Positions 20,862 through 28,291 of a stretch of 32,392 nt of DNA are shown in pieces. This DNA comes from Ruminococcus sp. (lineage in GTDB: Bacteria > Bacillota > Clostridia > Oscillospirales > Acutalibacteraceae). The notes beneath the pieces are model-generated. The model had not been told where the DNA came from. It did not search any database and saw only the letters and a program-made list of their open reading frames with translations. Where the stretch lies: NCBI GenBank assembly GCA_004555265.1, contig SFIQ01000011.1, forward strand, positions 1-32,392. Direction: 5' to 3'. Each line of letters opens with the position of its first letter. Position 1 is the stretch's first letter. Both the position numbers and the translations under genes were made by a program.

Positions 20862-20938
20862 AAGCCGGTGCGAAAAGGGGTTTGCAAGGGGGAAAACCGC
20901 ACCGGCTTTATAGTACGGAATAACGGTTTTCCCCCTTG
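20862..20938. repeat. Two overlapping long inverted repeats upstream of rep
   Basis: AAGCCGGTGCG (20862-20872) pairs with 20898-20908 as 11 perfect base pairs. CAAGGGGGAAAACCG (20885-20899) pairs with 20924-20938 as 15 perfect base pairs. The second arm set begins in the loop of the first and shares two bases with it, so only one can form fully at a time. It sits 31 bases ahead of the HUH Rep gene. It is a candidate replication origin or a switch in the rep leader RNA. Confidence 0.55.
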
Positions 20939-20969
20939 AAAAAAGCGAAGCGCCGAAAGGAGAAAAGAT

Positions 20970-21710
20970 ATGCCGTATGTGAAACGGACGGTTATTGCCG
21001 GAAATGTAATTGAAACAAAGAAAATGTTTACTCCGCGTTACGGCAAAAAAGGGCAGAGCCGTGCATCGGCGCAAAAAATTACCGAAGAAGCCCAGGCAAA
21101 GGTAAACGAGAGGAAGCTTTGCGAAATTTTACGGTGGAAAATTGAAGCAAATTTTAAAGAAAACGACTTTCACGCGGTTTTGCACTATAACGACAAGCCA
21201 CAGACTCTTGAAAAAATACACAGCGATTTACGGCGTTTTTTAAACCGCCTTCGCCGGCTTTACAGAAAAAGCGGAAAAGCTTTTAAATACATAGCGGTAA
21301 TTGAGACCAAGAGAATGACAAACCCGCATATCCACCTTATTGTGGAAGAGACGGACATTAAGATTTTGGCAAAAATTTGGAAAGAGATTGCCGGAGGCAG
21401 AATTTCAAACAACTTGCTTGACGGGAGGGAGTTTCACCAAGACCTTGCCGAGTACCTTATGAAAGAGAGCCGGAGCACGGCAGCGAGGAACGCCGGGGAA
21501 AAGAACAAAAAGCGCTATTGGTGTTCGCAAAACCTTTCGGAGCCGGTTATTAAGTACGAGGTTATTCCTGCGGCAAGCTGGAAGCGCGACCCCAAAGCGA
21601 AAGCCGGATATTATCTTTACAAATATGAGGACGGAAGCTTTGCGCGCGAAGGAGTAAACGAAGTTACGGGGTACGCCTGGATGGAATATATCCAGATAAG
21701 GCTTTGCTGA
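20970..21710 (+). CDS. HUH-endonuclease replication initiator (rolling-circle type Rep)
   Basis: This 246-aa protein has ATG 20970 behind AAAGGAG. The HUH motif is H120-I-H122 in NPHIHLIVEE. The tyrosine motif is Y162 in LAEYLMKESR, followed by RYWCSQNLSEPVIKYEV. FHAVLHY (about 67-73) fits motif 1. This is the small G2P/ORF2-like or Firmicutes Rep group, which nicks one strand and joins to its 5' end to start rolling-circle synthesis. No phage polymerase, helicase or primase is seen, so the host would provide the rest. A rolling-circle Rep of this size in a tailed phage is not the common arrangement. Confidence 0.85.
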   Translation: MPYVKRTVIAGNVIETKKMFTPRYGKKGQSRASAQKITEEAQAKVNERKLCEILRWKIEANFKENDFHAVLHYNDKPQTLEKIHSDLRRFLNRLRRLYRKSGKAFKYIAVIETKRMTNPHIHLIVEETDIKILAKIWKEIAGGRISNNLLDGREFHQDLAEYLMKESRSTAARNAGEKNKKRYWCSQNLSEPVIKYEVIPAASWKRDPKAKAGYYLYKYEDGSFAREGVNEVTGYAWMEYIQIRLC

Positions 21711-21752
21711 GAAAAGCCGTTTAAAAAAGCACTGAGAGAGGGGGTAAAAAGC

Positions 21753-21953
21753 ATGAGCACGGAGAAAAAGAGCGTTTGTGACGGGTGCGGGCGTGAGCAC
21801 GTCGGCTGTCGGTTTGAATGCAAAGAGCGCGAGCGTGAGAGATATGCGCTTATTAAAGAGCGCGGAGAATTTTTTGACATGAGAAACACCGTGGGCAGCT
21901 TTCGGACAAACTATCGAATTTTTGACGGAGGGCGGCGCTATGGCGGGAAGTAA
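21753..21953 (+). CDS. Small Cys-rich early protein (66 aa)
   Basis: ATG 21753 follows GAGAGGGGG. CDGCGREHVGCRFEC (residues 9-23) supplies four Cys and one His, enough for one zinc site. The remainder is basic. Its end overlaps the next start. The role is unknown; DNA or RNA binding is possible. Confidence 0.65.
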   Translation: MSTEKKSVCDGCGREHVGCRFECKERERERYALIKERGEFFDMRNTVGSFRTNYRIFDGGRRYGGK

Positions 21954-22158
21954 TAAGTTCAAAAAGAAAGAACAGCTTTGCTGGGAATGCAAAAACGCCT
22001 GCGGCGGCTGTGAGTGGAGCAGAAAGCTTTTGCCTGTTAAAGGGTGGGAAGCGGAGGAAACGACGGTCGGAATGACTGTTTATGAAGAAGGCAGGAAGAT
22101 TTATAAGCAGGTAAAAAGCTTTAAAATCAAAAGCTGCCCGAAATTTATTCAGGAGTAA
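21940..22158 (+). CDS. Cys-rich phage protein with CWECKNACGGCEWS motif (72 aa)
   Basis: The start at 21940 follows GGAGGGCGG; an earlier ATG at 21922 is less likely. The motif CWECKNACGGCEWSRKLLPV, then PVKGWEA and a final SCPKF, is a familiar zinc-binding small protein of Firmicutes phages. The function of the family is unknown to me. It is co-translated with its neighbour. Confidence 0.75.
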   Translation: MAGSNKFKKKEQLCWECKNACGGCEWSRKLLPVKGWEAEETTVGMTVYEEGRKIYKQVKSFKIKSCPKFIQE

Positions 22159-22174
22159 GTAAGGCGGGAATCAG

Positions 22175-22450
22175 ATGATATATCACGGCGGACGAAGATT
22201 CGGACTTTCGGAAAATGAACAGAGCCTTATTTTTTGGACGTGCAGAAATTATTACCGGCTTTCGCATAAGCAGAGAAACGCAATAGATGAAATTATAGAC
22301 GACTGCGCAAACGGGGAGCGGGAGGCGCTTTTTGAAATGCTTACCACCGGAAAAAGCCTTACCGCGGTAGCGATGAAGCACTATATTTCCGAAAGCGCGC
22401 TTTGGGAAAGGTGCGCCCGATTTTTTAAAGAGGCGGCAAAAAAGCTTTGA
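22175..22450 (+). CDS. Small helix-turn-helix-like regulator (91 aa)
   Basis: ATG 22175. The centre (LSHKQRNAIDEIIDDCANGE) and the end (TAVAMKHYISESALWERCAR) have the spacing of a sigma-region-4/ArpU-like helical domain with a terminal helix-turn-helix. Many Firmicutes phages carry such a protein just ahead of the terminase, where it activates late transcription. The position here fits, but the match is only by eye. Confidence 0.5.
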   Translation: MIYHGGRRFGLSENEQSLIFWTCRNYYRLSHKQRNAIDEIIDDCANGEREALFEMLTTGKSLTAVAMKHYISESALWERCARFFKEAAKKL

Positions 22451-22486
22451 GGCTTTATATAAAACAAAAGAGGGGAGGCAAAAAAC

Positions 22487-22684
22487 ATGGAAAAGAAATG
22501 CAAAGGCTGTATACATCGGCGCAAGCTTGGAACCGCTTATGGCGAGAGCGTGTGCAACTATTTTTTCGACACAGGCAAGCTTAGAGGCGGCACGGCAAAG
22601 GATTGCACCCACAGATGCACCGACAAAAAGAAGCTTGCGGCAATAAAGAGAGAAGCCGGCAAGAGAAGAGAAATTGTCATATAA
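22487..22684 (+). CDS. Small Cys-rich phage protein (65 aa)
   Basis: ATG 22487 lies behind GGGGAGG. C-K-G-C (5-8), C23, C39 and C43 surround a YFFDTGKLRGG motif. This CKGCIH...DTGKLRG pattern is common in small Firmicutes phage proteins. A single zinc site is likely. The function is unknown. Confidence 0.75.
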   Translation: MEKKCKGCIHRRKLGTAYGESVCNYFFDTGKLRGGTAKDCTHRCTDKKKLAAIKREAGKRREIVI

Positions 22685-22700
22685 GAAAGGGGACTTTAAA

Positions 22701-22970
22701 ATGAAAAATTTTGAGTACATAAAAAGCCTTGACGAAACCGGGATTTTGGCGCTTTTAAACGTAATTGGGGGAGGAGATATGGATGTGCTTGATGAGAAAT
22801 GCTCTCTCTGCCGATTCGGAAATAGTGACAAGTGCATTGCTGCTTGTAAAGCCGGAGCGGGCGGGGAAATTCAAAAAGAATGCGACAAGGCAGAACGCCG
22901 ATGGCTTTTTGACGAAGCAAGGGCGCTTGTAGATGCGGTGGAAAAAGAAAGGATGAGAATACTGAAATGA
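22701..22970 (+). CDS. Small early protein with Cys cluster (89 aa)
   Basis: ATG 22701 has AAAGGGG upstream; a longer frame from 22674 is less likely. The sequence CSLCRFGNSDKCIAACKAG supplies four Cys, followed by a helical tail (WLFDEARALVDAVEKERM). The next gene overlaps by 4 bases. No family was recognised. Confidence 0.65.
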   Translation: MKNFEYIKSLDETGILALLNVIGGGDMDVLDEKCSLCRFGNSDKCIAACKAGAGGEIQKECDKAERRWLFDEARALVDAVEKERMRILK

Positions 22971-23332
22971 CTGACGTAGAGCTTGTAAGAGCACTTAAAA
23001 AGATGAGCATAGAAACAGGCGGAATTATATGCCTTGGGTGCGGGCATGAGCACGGCTGCGACGTGCACGGCTGCGCCGTACTCAGAAAGGCGGCGGAGAG
23101 GATCCTTCGGGGGGCGAAGCAGCCGGAGGGAAAAGAGAGAAAAGAATGGATTTCACCGGAGAGGGAGATCCCTCCGGAAGGTGAAGAAGTGCTGGTACTG
23201 ACACAGAGCAAGAAGGGCATAAGAAACATTGACAAAGGATACTGGGTGATTGACCGCTTTATACACCGTGGCACAGCACGGGTTATAGGGTGGATGAGCC
23301 TGCCGGAGATGTACCCGGAGAGGGAGAAATGA
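22967..23332 (+). CDS. Small early protein, DUF551-like C-terminus (121 aa)
   Basis: The N-terminal half has CLGCGHEHGCDVHGC (residues 23-37), a dense Cys/His cluster. The C-terminal half begins EWISPEREIPPEGEEVLVLT and ends RVIGWMSLPEMYPE. That pattern, W-I-S ... P-P-E-G-E-x-V-L-V ... W-M-x-L-P-E, is the DUF551 fold seen in many phages. The combination suggests a zinc-binding part joined to a DUF551 domain. The function is unknown. Confidence 0.75.
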   Translation: MTDVELVRALKKMSIETGGIICLGCGHEHGCDVHGCAVLRKAAERILRGAKQPEGKERKEWISPEREIPPEGEEVLVLTQSKKGIRNIDKGYWVIDRFIHRGTARVIGWMSLPEMYPEREK

Positions 23333-23450
23333 AAAGCTGGCCGAGGAGAACAGAATAGATTACGAGAGCAAATACAAGAGAGCCAACGAGGAGAACAGGA
23401 AGCTTTCCGACGAGCTTACACACCAAAAGCGGGAGCGGGCGCTTTTTTGA
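23329..23450 (+). pseudogene. Frameshifted coiled-coil micro-gene
   Basis: ATG 23329 gives only 9 codons in its own frame. The next frame, from 23334 (AAG), is open for 38 codons to TGA 23448 and encodes a coiled-coil-like KLAEENRIDYESKYKRANEE. One extra A in the AAAA after the ATG would fuse the two into a normal small protein. It may be a sequencing slip, a real pseudogene or a site of frameshifting. Confidence 0.35.
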
Positions 23451-23557
23451 TTTTTACATTTATTCTTTCTGAAGGGTAAACGATGAAAAAAGAGGAGCTT
23501 TCCGCGCGGGGGCGCGAGAAAAAAATATATTAAATTTTAAAAAGAAAGCGCCTTTAA

Positions 23558-23600
23558 AAAATCCGCAGGAGAAGGCAGCGGTTTTATGATAAAAAAGGAG
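23558..23600 (+). repeat. 43-nt repeated leader element, copy 2
   Basis: It matches 3359-3401 at 36 of 43 bases. The AGGAG and ATGATAAAA ends are kept. It runs directly into a terminator hairpin, as copy 1 runs into a hairpin with a T-run. Confidence 0.7.
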
Positions 23601-23630
23601 TGAGGACAAACCTCACTCCTTTTTATTTTT
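23591..23630 (+). terminator. Terminator upstream of the packaging operon
   Basis: GGAGTGAGG (23597-23605) pairs with CCTCACTCC (23611-23619) around ACAAA, flanked by A6 and TTTTTATTTTT. It ends the early operon before the terminase genes. Confidence 0.93.
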
Positions 23631-23635
23631 GATTC

Positions 23636-23722
23636 CGACGGGACGGCGGCCGGCGGTGAATCCTGCGCAGGGACGGACGCGAGGACGCGCCGACCCCGGG
23701 CGCCGGAGCGTCGAAAGAAGAA
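23636..23722. other. GC-rich island before the terminase (candidate packaging site)
   Basis: These 87 bases are far richer in GC than the flanks and contain the perfect palindrome CCTGCGCAGG (23662-23671) and CGGCGGCCGGCGG. The sequence just upstream of terS is where many phages keep cos or pac. No gene is convincing here. The cut site cannot be proven from sequence alone. Confidence 0.35.
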
Positions 23723-24253
23723 ATGGAGGGAATTAAAACGGAGGAAGAAAAGCGCCTTAAAGGAAGGGCGGAAAAATTTTGCGAGGAGTATGTAATCGAC
23801 TATAAAGCGGAGCGGGCGGCGGTAGCCGCCGGATATACGCCGGAGTCTGCAAGAAACGCCGCATGGAGGCTTTTAAAAAAAGACGAGGTAAGGGAGAGAA
23901 TCCGCGAACTTGAAAATATTTATATTGAGCACCACAGCTATGGCAGCAAGGAAAGGATAATCCGCGAGACGTGGAATACATACGAAAAAGCATCGGCCGC
24001 AGTTCCGGTTATGGCGTGGGATTACGATGAGCACGCATATAAAGAGACCGGCGAATATCAATTTGACGGCAAAACGGCGGCAAAGTGCCTTGAGCTTTTG
24101 ATGAAGCACCACGGCATGCTTAAGGAAAAGGTGGACGCCAGCTTTGGCACGTGCGAGGGTGAAAAGCTTGAAATTACCGTTGTGCATGAGCACGAAAGCA
24201 CGGAGAATGAGCACGGCGGCGCGGAATTTGAGCACGGGGCGAAGGATGATTAA
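23723..24253 (+). CDS. terS: Terminase small subunit
   Basis: This 176-aa protein should recognise the packaging site and recruit the large subunit. The N-terminal pattern FCEEYVIDYKAERAAVAAGY followed by ESARNAAWRLLKKDEVRERI is the terminase_2 (TerS) helix-turn-helix. The C-terminal 25 residues are His/Glu-rich (HEHESTENEHGG), which is unusual. ATG 23723 has a weak GAAAGAAG site. It overlaps the large subunit by 8 bases. Confidence 0.9.
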   Translation: MEGIKTEEEKRLKGRAEKFCEEYVIDYKAERAAVAAGYTPESARNAAWRLLKKDEVRERIRELENIYIEHHSYGSKERIIRETWNTYEKASAAVPVMAWDYDEHAYKETGEYQFDGKTAAKCLELLMKHHGMLKEKVDASFGTCEGEKLEITVVHEHESTENEHGGAEFEHGAKDD

Positions 24254-25571
24254 GTGGGAACAGAGCGAACAGCAGAGGCTTTTTTGTGAGACGGAAGCTT
24301 TTGAAGTGCTTTACGGCGGAGCAGCCGGAGGCGGAAAAAGCTATGTTCAGTGCCAGGACGCTTTTTTGTACGGCATGACGTACCCAAAAAGCCGCCAGTT
24401 AATATTACGGCGGACTTATCCTGAGCTTAATAAAAGCATTATTCGCACGACGCTTGAAATGTACCCGAATTCTCTTGCTAAATATAACGCAGGCGCGCAC
24501 ATGTGGACGCTTTCAAACGGGAGCGTCATTGACTTTGGCTATTGCGACAACGAGAATGATGTTTTCAGATATCAGGGCGCCGAATATGACGTTATAAGGA
24601 TTGACGAGCTTACGCATTTTACGGAGTTTATGTATCTTTACCTTATTTCGCGTATTCGCGGCGCAAACGACTACCCTAAGCATATTAAGGGAAGCACCAA
24701 CCCCGGAGGAGTGGGGCACGGCTGGGTAAAGGCGAGATTTATTGACCCGCAGATTCAAAACAAAGTTTTTTCTTCCAAAGACACGACGAGAATTTTTATT
24801 CCCGCAAAGCTTACGGACAACAAATGGCTTTTGAAAAAGGACCCGGATTACGGCAAGCGCCTTAAAAATCTTCCCGAAGACGAGTACAGGAAGCTTTGCC
24901 TTGGCGTTTGGGATATAAACGAAGGCGCATATTTTTCGGAGTGGCGGCGGGATTTACACGTTTGCGAGCCTTTTGATGTGCCGAAAGACTGGAGAAGATA
25001 TTTTGCCATGGACTATGGCCTTGATATGCTTGCGGGATATTGGATTGCAGTTGACGGCATGGGAAATGCTTTTGCTTACAGAGAAATATACGAAAGCGGC
25101 AAGGTTATAACCGAAGCTTTGAACGACATTTTAGCTGTGCAGGGCAAAGACTTGCCGTATGAGTACATAGCTCCGCCGGATATGTGGAATCGCCGGCAGG
25201 ACACCGGACGCAGCGTTGCGGAGATTTTTGCCGATGGGGGAATTATGCTTACCAAGGCGAAAAACGACCGCGTTCAGGGGTGGTATGATTTAAAAGAGTG
25301 GCTGCATCCGCGGCCGGACGAGTACGGAAATATAAGCCCGAAGCTTAAGATTTTTTCAAATTGCAAAAATCTTATCCGCACGCTTCCCATGCTTGAGATT
25401 GACAAGAAAAACCCAAACGACGTAGCAGGAGAGCCGCATGAATATACGCACGCGGCGGACGCTCTTCGCTATTGGGCGGCAGGCAGACCCGTTCCCGCTC
25501 CGGTTATCACAGAAAGAGACGAGTATTTGCCGGAGTATGACGAGCAGGTGGAGAGCCTTTTAAAATATTGA
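24246..25571 (+). CDS. terL: Terminase large subunit
   Basis: This 441-aa ATPase-nuclease packages DNA through the portal. ATG 24246 (MIKWEQSEQQRLF) is used; the longer frame from 24144 lies inside terS. Walker A is GGAAGGGKS (24-32), Walker B is VIRIDE (D120, E121), and the nuclease begins with FAMDYG (D256) followed by YWIAVDGMG, ending with HAADALRYW. Both parts look intact. It follows terS by overlap and precedes the scaffold gene. Confidence 0.95.
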   Translation: MIKWEQSEQQRLFCETEAFEVLYGGAAGGGKSYVQCQDAFLYGMTYPKSRQLILRRTYPELNKSIIRTTLEMYPNSLAKYNAGAHMWTLSNGSVIDFGYCDNENDVFRYQGAEYDVIRIDELTHFTEFMYLYLISRIRGANDYPKHIKGSTNPGGVGHGWVKARFIDPQIQNKVFSSKDTTRIFIPAKLTDNKWLLKKDPDYGKRLKNLPEDEYRKLCLGVWDINEGAYFSEWRRDLHVCEPFDVPKDWRRYFAMDYGLDMLAGYWIAVDGMGNAFAYREIYESGKVITEALNDILAVQGKDLPYEYIAPPDMWNRRQDTGRSVAEIFADGGIMLTKAKNDRVQGWYDLKEWLHPRPDEYGNISPKLKIFSNCKNLIRTLPMLEIDKKNPNDVAGEPHEYTHAADALRYWAAGRPVPAPVITERDEYLPEYDEQVESLLKY

Positions 25572-25624
25572 TTTTGGCATTAACCGCACAGCGGTTTTTG
25601 AAATATTAAAAAGGAGAAAGAAAA

Positions 25625-26617
25625 ATGGACGAAAATGCCGTAAACACCGAGCCGGCTGCCGAAAGCAGCGGCGCAGGAACCGCAAGTTCCGAAAGTGATA
25701 AGGATTTTATGAGAGGACTTTTCGGCGAGGAATACGAGCCGGAGGAAAACGCCGCCGAAAGCGGCCATTCTGACGGGGAGGAGCCCTACGGCGAAGAGAA
25801 ACCTGCCGTGCCGGAAACCGGCGCGGAAACGGAAAAAGCAAAGCAAGACCAGGCCGAAAGCAAAGAGGCAGCCGAAAGCACGCCCGAAAAGGTCAGCTTT
25901 GTGGAGCACGGAAAAACTTACAGCGTTGAGAAAGAGGCCCTTGAAAAGGTGGCGGCCGGAGCGGGCAGAAGGCCTGACGAGTTTATTGACCTATACCAGA
26001 AGGGCTGCGGATTTGACGCGCTGCAGGCTAAATACGCCGAGGCAGCAAAAGACAGCGAAATAATTAACAAAGTTGCTAAAGCGAGGGGAATTGAACCGGC
26101 AGAAGCGCGCAGGGAGCTTGTATATGCGGCGGAGACGCTGCCCATTGACAACCTTGCATCGGAGATCATGGAGAGAAACCCCGATATTTTAGAAAGCGAA
26201 GCGCGGCGCTGGGCGCAGGCGGAAATTGAAAACCAAAGATCCAAGGAACGCGAAGCACAAGCCGAGAAGCAGAAAGAGGCGGAAAACGGCGAGGAAGCGA
26301 AAGCAGCCAAAGAAAGAGAAGCAAAGCTGCGCGAGATTGAAGCTTTTGAAATCGCTCATCCCGAAATCAAGGCCGGGGATGAGCTGCCGGCAGAGGTCGT
26401 AAAAGCTTTTGAGAGCGGAAAGAGCCTTGAGGACGCGTGGAATTCTTTTCAAAAAGAAAAGGAGCTTGCCGCGCTTAAAGAAGAAATTGAAAAACTAAAA
26501 GCAGAGAATGCAAAAGCCGAAAAGAGGATATACGGAACGGAGCACAGCGCGGGTTCTGCCGCAAGCGGAGCAGGAGCAGCGCCGAAGGACCCGTTTATTG
26601 AAGGACTTTTTGGCTGA
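25625..26617 (+). CDS. Scaffolding protein
   Basis: This 330-aa protein is placed between TerL and the coat gene, the usual position. It has an acidic disordered N-terminal part (1-95), a middle helical domain, and a Lys/Glu/Ala coiled coil (about 200-300), with a short ordered end. The phrase F-x-x-GLFG occurs at both termini (DFMRGLFG near residue 28; PFIEGLFG at the C-terminus). Such ends can be coat-binding tags. It should assemble the procapsid and then leave. I see no protease motif. Confidence 0.78.
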   Translation: MDENAVNTEPAAESSGAGTASSESDKDFMRGLFGEEYEPEENAAESGHSDGEEPYGEEKPAVPETGAETEKAKQDQAESKEAAESTPEKVSFVEHGKTYSVEKEALEKVAAGAGRRPDEFIDLYQKGCGFDALQAKYAEAAKDSEIINKVAKARGIEPAEARRELVYAAETLPIDNLASEIMERNPDILESEARRWAQAEIENQRSKEREAQAEKQKEAENGEEAKAAKEREAKLREIEAFEIAHPEIKAGDELPAEVVKAFESGKSLEDAWNSFQKEKELAALKEEIEKLKAENAKAEKRIYGTEHSAGSAASGAGAAPKDPFIEGLFG

Positions 26618-26651
26618 CGCGCAAAGGAAAAGGAAAGGAAGAGAATAAGAC

Positions 26652-27731
26652 ATGGCAGTTAATCTTGCTACAAAATACGAAAAAGAGATTGCAAAGGTTT
26701 TTACCCTTAAATCGAAAGTAAGCGGCAACACCAACCAGGACTATGATTTTAACGGAGTAAAAAGCATCAATATTTATACCCCGGTGACTCAGCCGCTTAA
26801 CGATTACAAGCGAACCGGCTCTAACAGATACGGTGACCCCCAGGAGCTTCAGGACACCCTTCAGGAAATGGAAGTGAACAAAGACAAGGCATTTTCAATT
26901 ACCATCGACAAGGGCAACAATACCGAGCAGATGGGCGCAAAAGACGCCGCAAAAATTCTTGCTCTTGAAATTGAGGAGCAGGTTACTCCCGAAATGGACA
27001 AATATGCGCTTGGGAGATTCATCGACTATGCCGGCAAGAGCGAAGCGCTTGCCGCAGAGCCGACAAGCGACACTATTTGCACCGCGCTTTCCGACGGTAT
27101 GGTCGCCATGAGCAACAAAAATGTTCCTGATGATAACAGATATATTTATATCGGCTGGAAATGGTTTGGCCTTCTTCGTCTTTCAAAGCAGTTCATCGGC
27201 ATTGATGAGCTTGGAAAGAAAGCTCTTATAAACGGCGAGCTTGGAACTTTTATGGGCGCACACGTTATTGCGGTTCCCGACACTTATCTTAAAAAAGGCG
27301 AAAGCCAGTGCTATTTTGTCATTACGCACAAAAATGCCGTAATTCAGCCGAAGAAAATTCAGGATTACTTTGTAAAGGAAAATCCTGCGGGCATTAACGG
27401 TGCACTGATTGAGGGCAGATTTATATATGACGCACACGTTCTTGGCGCAAGAGCCAATGGTGTATATGCCGCTGTTGCAGCTTCCACAAAGCAGGCGGCA
27501 CCGACTTTCAGCTTTTCCGGCGGTAATCTTACAGTAACCTCTGCCGGAGCGACCGAGGTTCGTGTTACTCTTGACGGCAGCGACCCGAGATACAGCAAGA
27601 ACGCGATTAAAACCACAAGCGGCGGAACCATTGCCCTGCCTTCCGGCAAGACTGCGGCAAAAGCCGTTGCGCTTGACGACGCACTGTTTACTTCGGACGT
27701 TGCGACGGACAGCGAGAGAACCGTGGCCTGA
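26652..27731 (+). CDS. Major capsid protein with C-terminal Ig-like domain
   Basis: This 359-aa coat protein follows scaffold directly. The N-terminal 270 residues resemble the HK97-fold coat of podoviruses, with long helices (AKDAAKILALEIEEQVTPEM) and the segment RYIYIGWKWFGLLRLSKQFI. The last 80 residues (from about APTFSFSGGNL) read as an Ig/FN3-like beta domain with TEVRVTLDGSDPRYSKNAI, similar to chitobiase-C-type domains. It is probably exposed on the capsid. A strong hairpin follows the gene. Confidence 0.85.
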   Translation: MAVNLATKYEKEIAKVFTLKSKVSGNTNQDYDFNGVKSINIYTPVTQPLNDYKRTGSNRYGDPQELQDTLQEMEVNKDKAFSITIDKGNNTEQMGAKDAAKILALEIEEQVTPEMDKYALGRFIDYAGKSEALAAEPTSDTICTALSDGMVAMSNKNVPDDNRYIYIGWKWFGLLRLSKQFIGIDELGKKALINGELGTFMGAHVIAVPDTYLKKGESQCYFVITHKNAVIQPKKIQDYFVKENPAGINGALIEGRFIYDAHVLGARANGVYAAVAASTKQAAPTFSFSGGNLTVTSAGATEVRVTLDGSDPRYSKNAIKTTSGGTIALPSGKTAAKAVALDDALFTSDVATDSERTVA

Positions 27732-27746
27732 TGAAAATATTTGAGC

Positions 27747-27785
27747 AAAGCGGCGGCGGAGGGGAAAACCTTTTGCCGCCGCTTT
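27747..27785 (+). other. Hairpin between capsid and next gene
   Basis: AAAGCGGCGGC (27747-27757) pairs with GCCGCCGCTTT (27775-27785) as 11 perfect base pairs. No T-run follows, so it may protect the 3' end of capsid mRNA or cause partial termination. Confidence 0.6.
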
Positions 27786-27805
27786 GATGAAGGGAGCAAA
27801 AACAA

Positions 27806-28279
27806 ATGACACTTGCCGATATAAAAAAGAGCACAGAGCCTTATAAAAACACTATGAGCGGCAGCAGCGGAGAAAACGCTGCGGCAAATACTATAAACGA
27901 CCTTAAAAACAGATACCGCGGAAGCCTTGCGGCAGATTACAGTTTCGGCGCACAGCAGCTTGCCGATGAGAAGGCAAACAGCCTTAGGGAGCAGGCCATT
28001 GCCGAAAGGCAGGCGGAAAGTGCGCTTCCCGAAAGGATGGCGAGAGCAGGCGTTAACGGAGGCGCTGCAGGAAGCACCCTTGCGGCGCTTAAAGCAAGCT
28101 ATCAGAGCGGGAGAAACGACATTCGCAAAAACTATATTACGAGCCTTGGAGAGCTTGCGCAGAAATATAATCAGAGCGCCGCTGACACGGAAAACGAACT
28201 TGACAGGAGCTGGCTTGACTATCTTCTTACCAAAGCGCAGGCGGAAAACAGCGCGAAACTTAAAAAAGCTTACGGTTAA
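27806..28279 (+). CDS. Helical virion protein, possible ejection protein (157 aa)
   Basis: It is Ala/Ser/Glu-rich and almost wholly helical, with a Gly patch (RMARAGVNGGAAGSTLAALK) between long helices. Proteins with this ALPERMARAGVNGG pattern occur in Firmicutes short-tailed phages near capsid and tail genes. A small internal or ejection protein is likely. The ribosome site is AAGGGAG. Confidence 0.55.
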   Translation: MTLADIKKSTEPYKNTMSGSSGENAAANTINDLKNRYRGSLAADYSFGAQQLADEKANSLREQAIAERQAESALPERMARAGVNGGAAGSTLAALKASYQSGRNDIRKNYITSLGELAQKYNQSAADTENELDRSWLDYLLTKAQAENSAKLKKAYG

Positions 28280-28291
28280 GGGGGAGGCAGT

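Larger units (their letters stand above)
23451..23635. other. Non-coding stretch with copy 2 of the repeated element
   Basis: It is AT-rich and contains a possible 16-codon frame at 23483 (MKKEELSARG), an AT stretch with ATATATTAAA (about 23525-23535), the repeated 43-nt element (23558-23600), a five-codon MIKKE frame, and a terminator. I see no conserved protein. Confidence 0.5.

Noticed and set aside
20885..20938. GGGGAAAAC similar to one end of the CRISPR repeat
   Set aside because: Only nine bases agree. The hairpin arms and length differ from the type I-E repeat, so it is not a second repeat.
24183..24240. GAGCACG repeated, and frequent on the plus strand throughout the window
   Set aside because: It could suggest a Chi- or KOPS-like oriented motif. 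However, most copies fall in coding sequence as common codon pairs (ATG-AGC-ACG, GAG-CAC), so codon use explains them. A genome-wide oligomer test would be needed to revive it.
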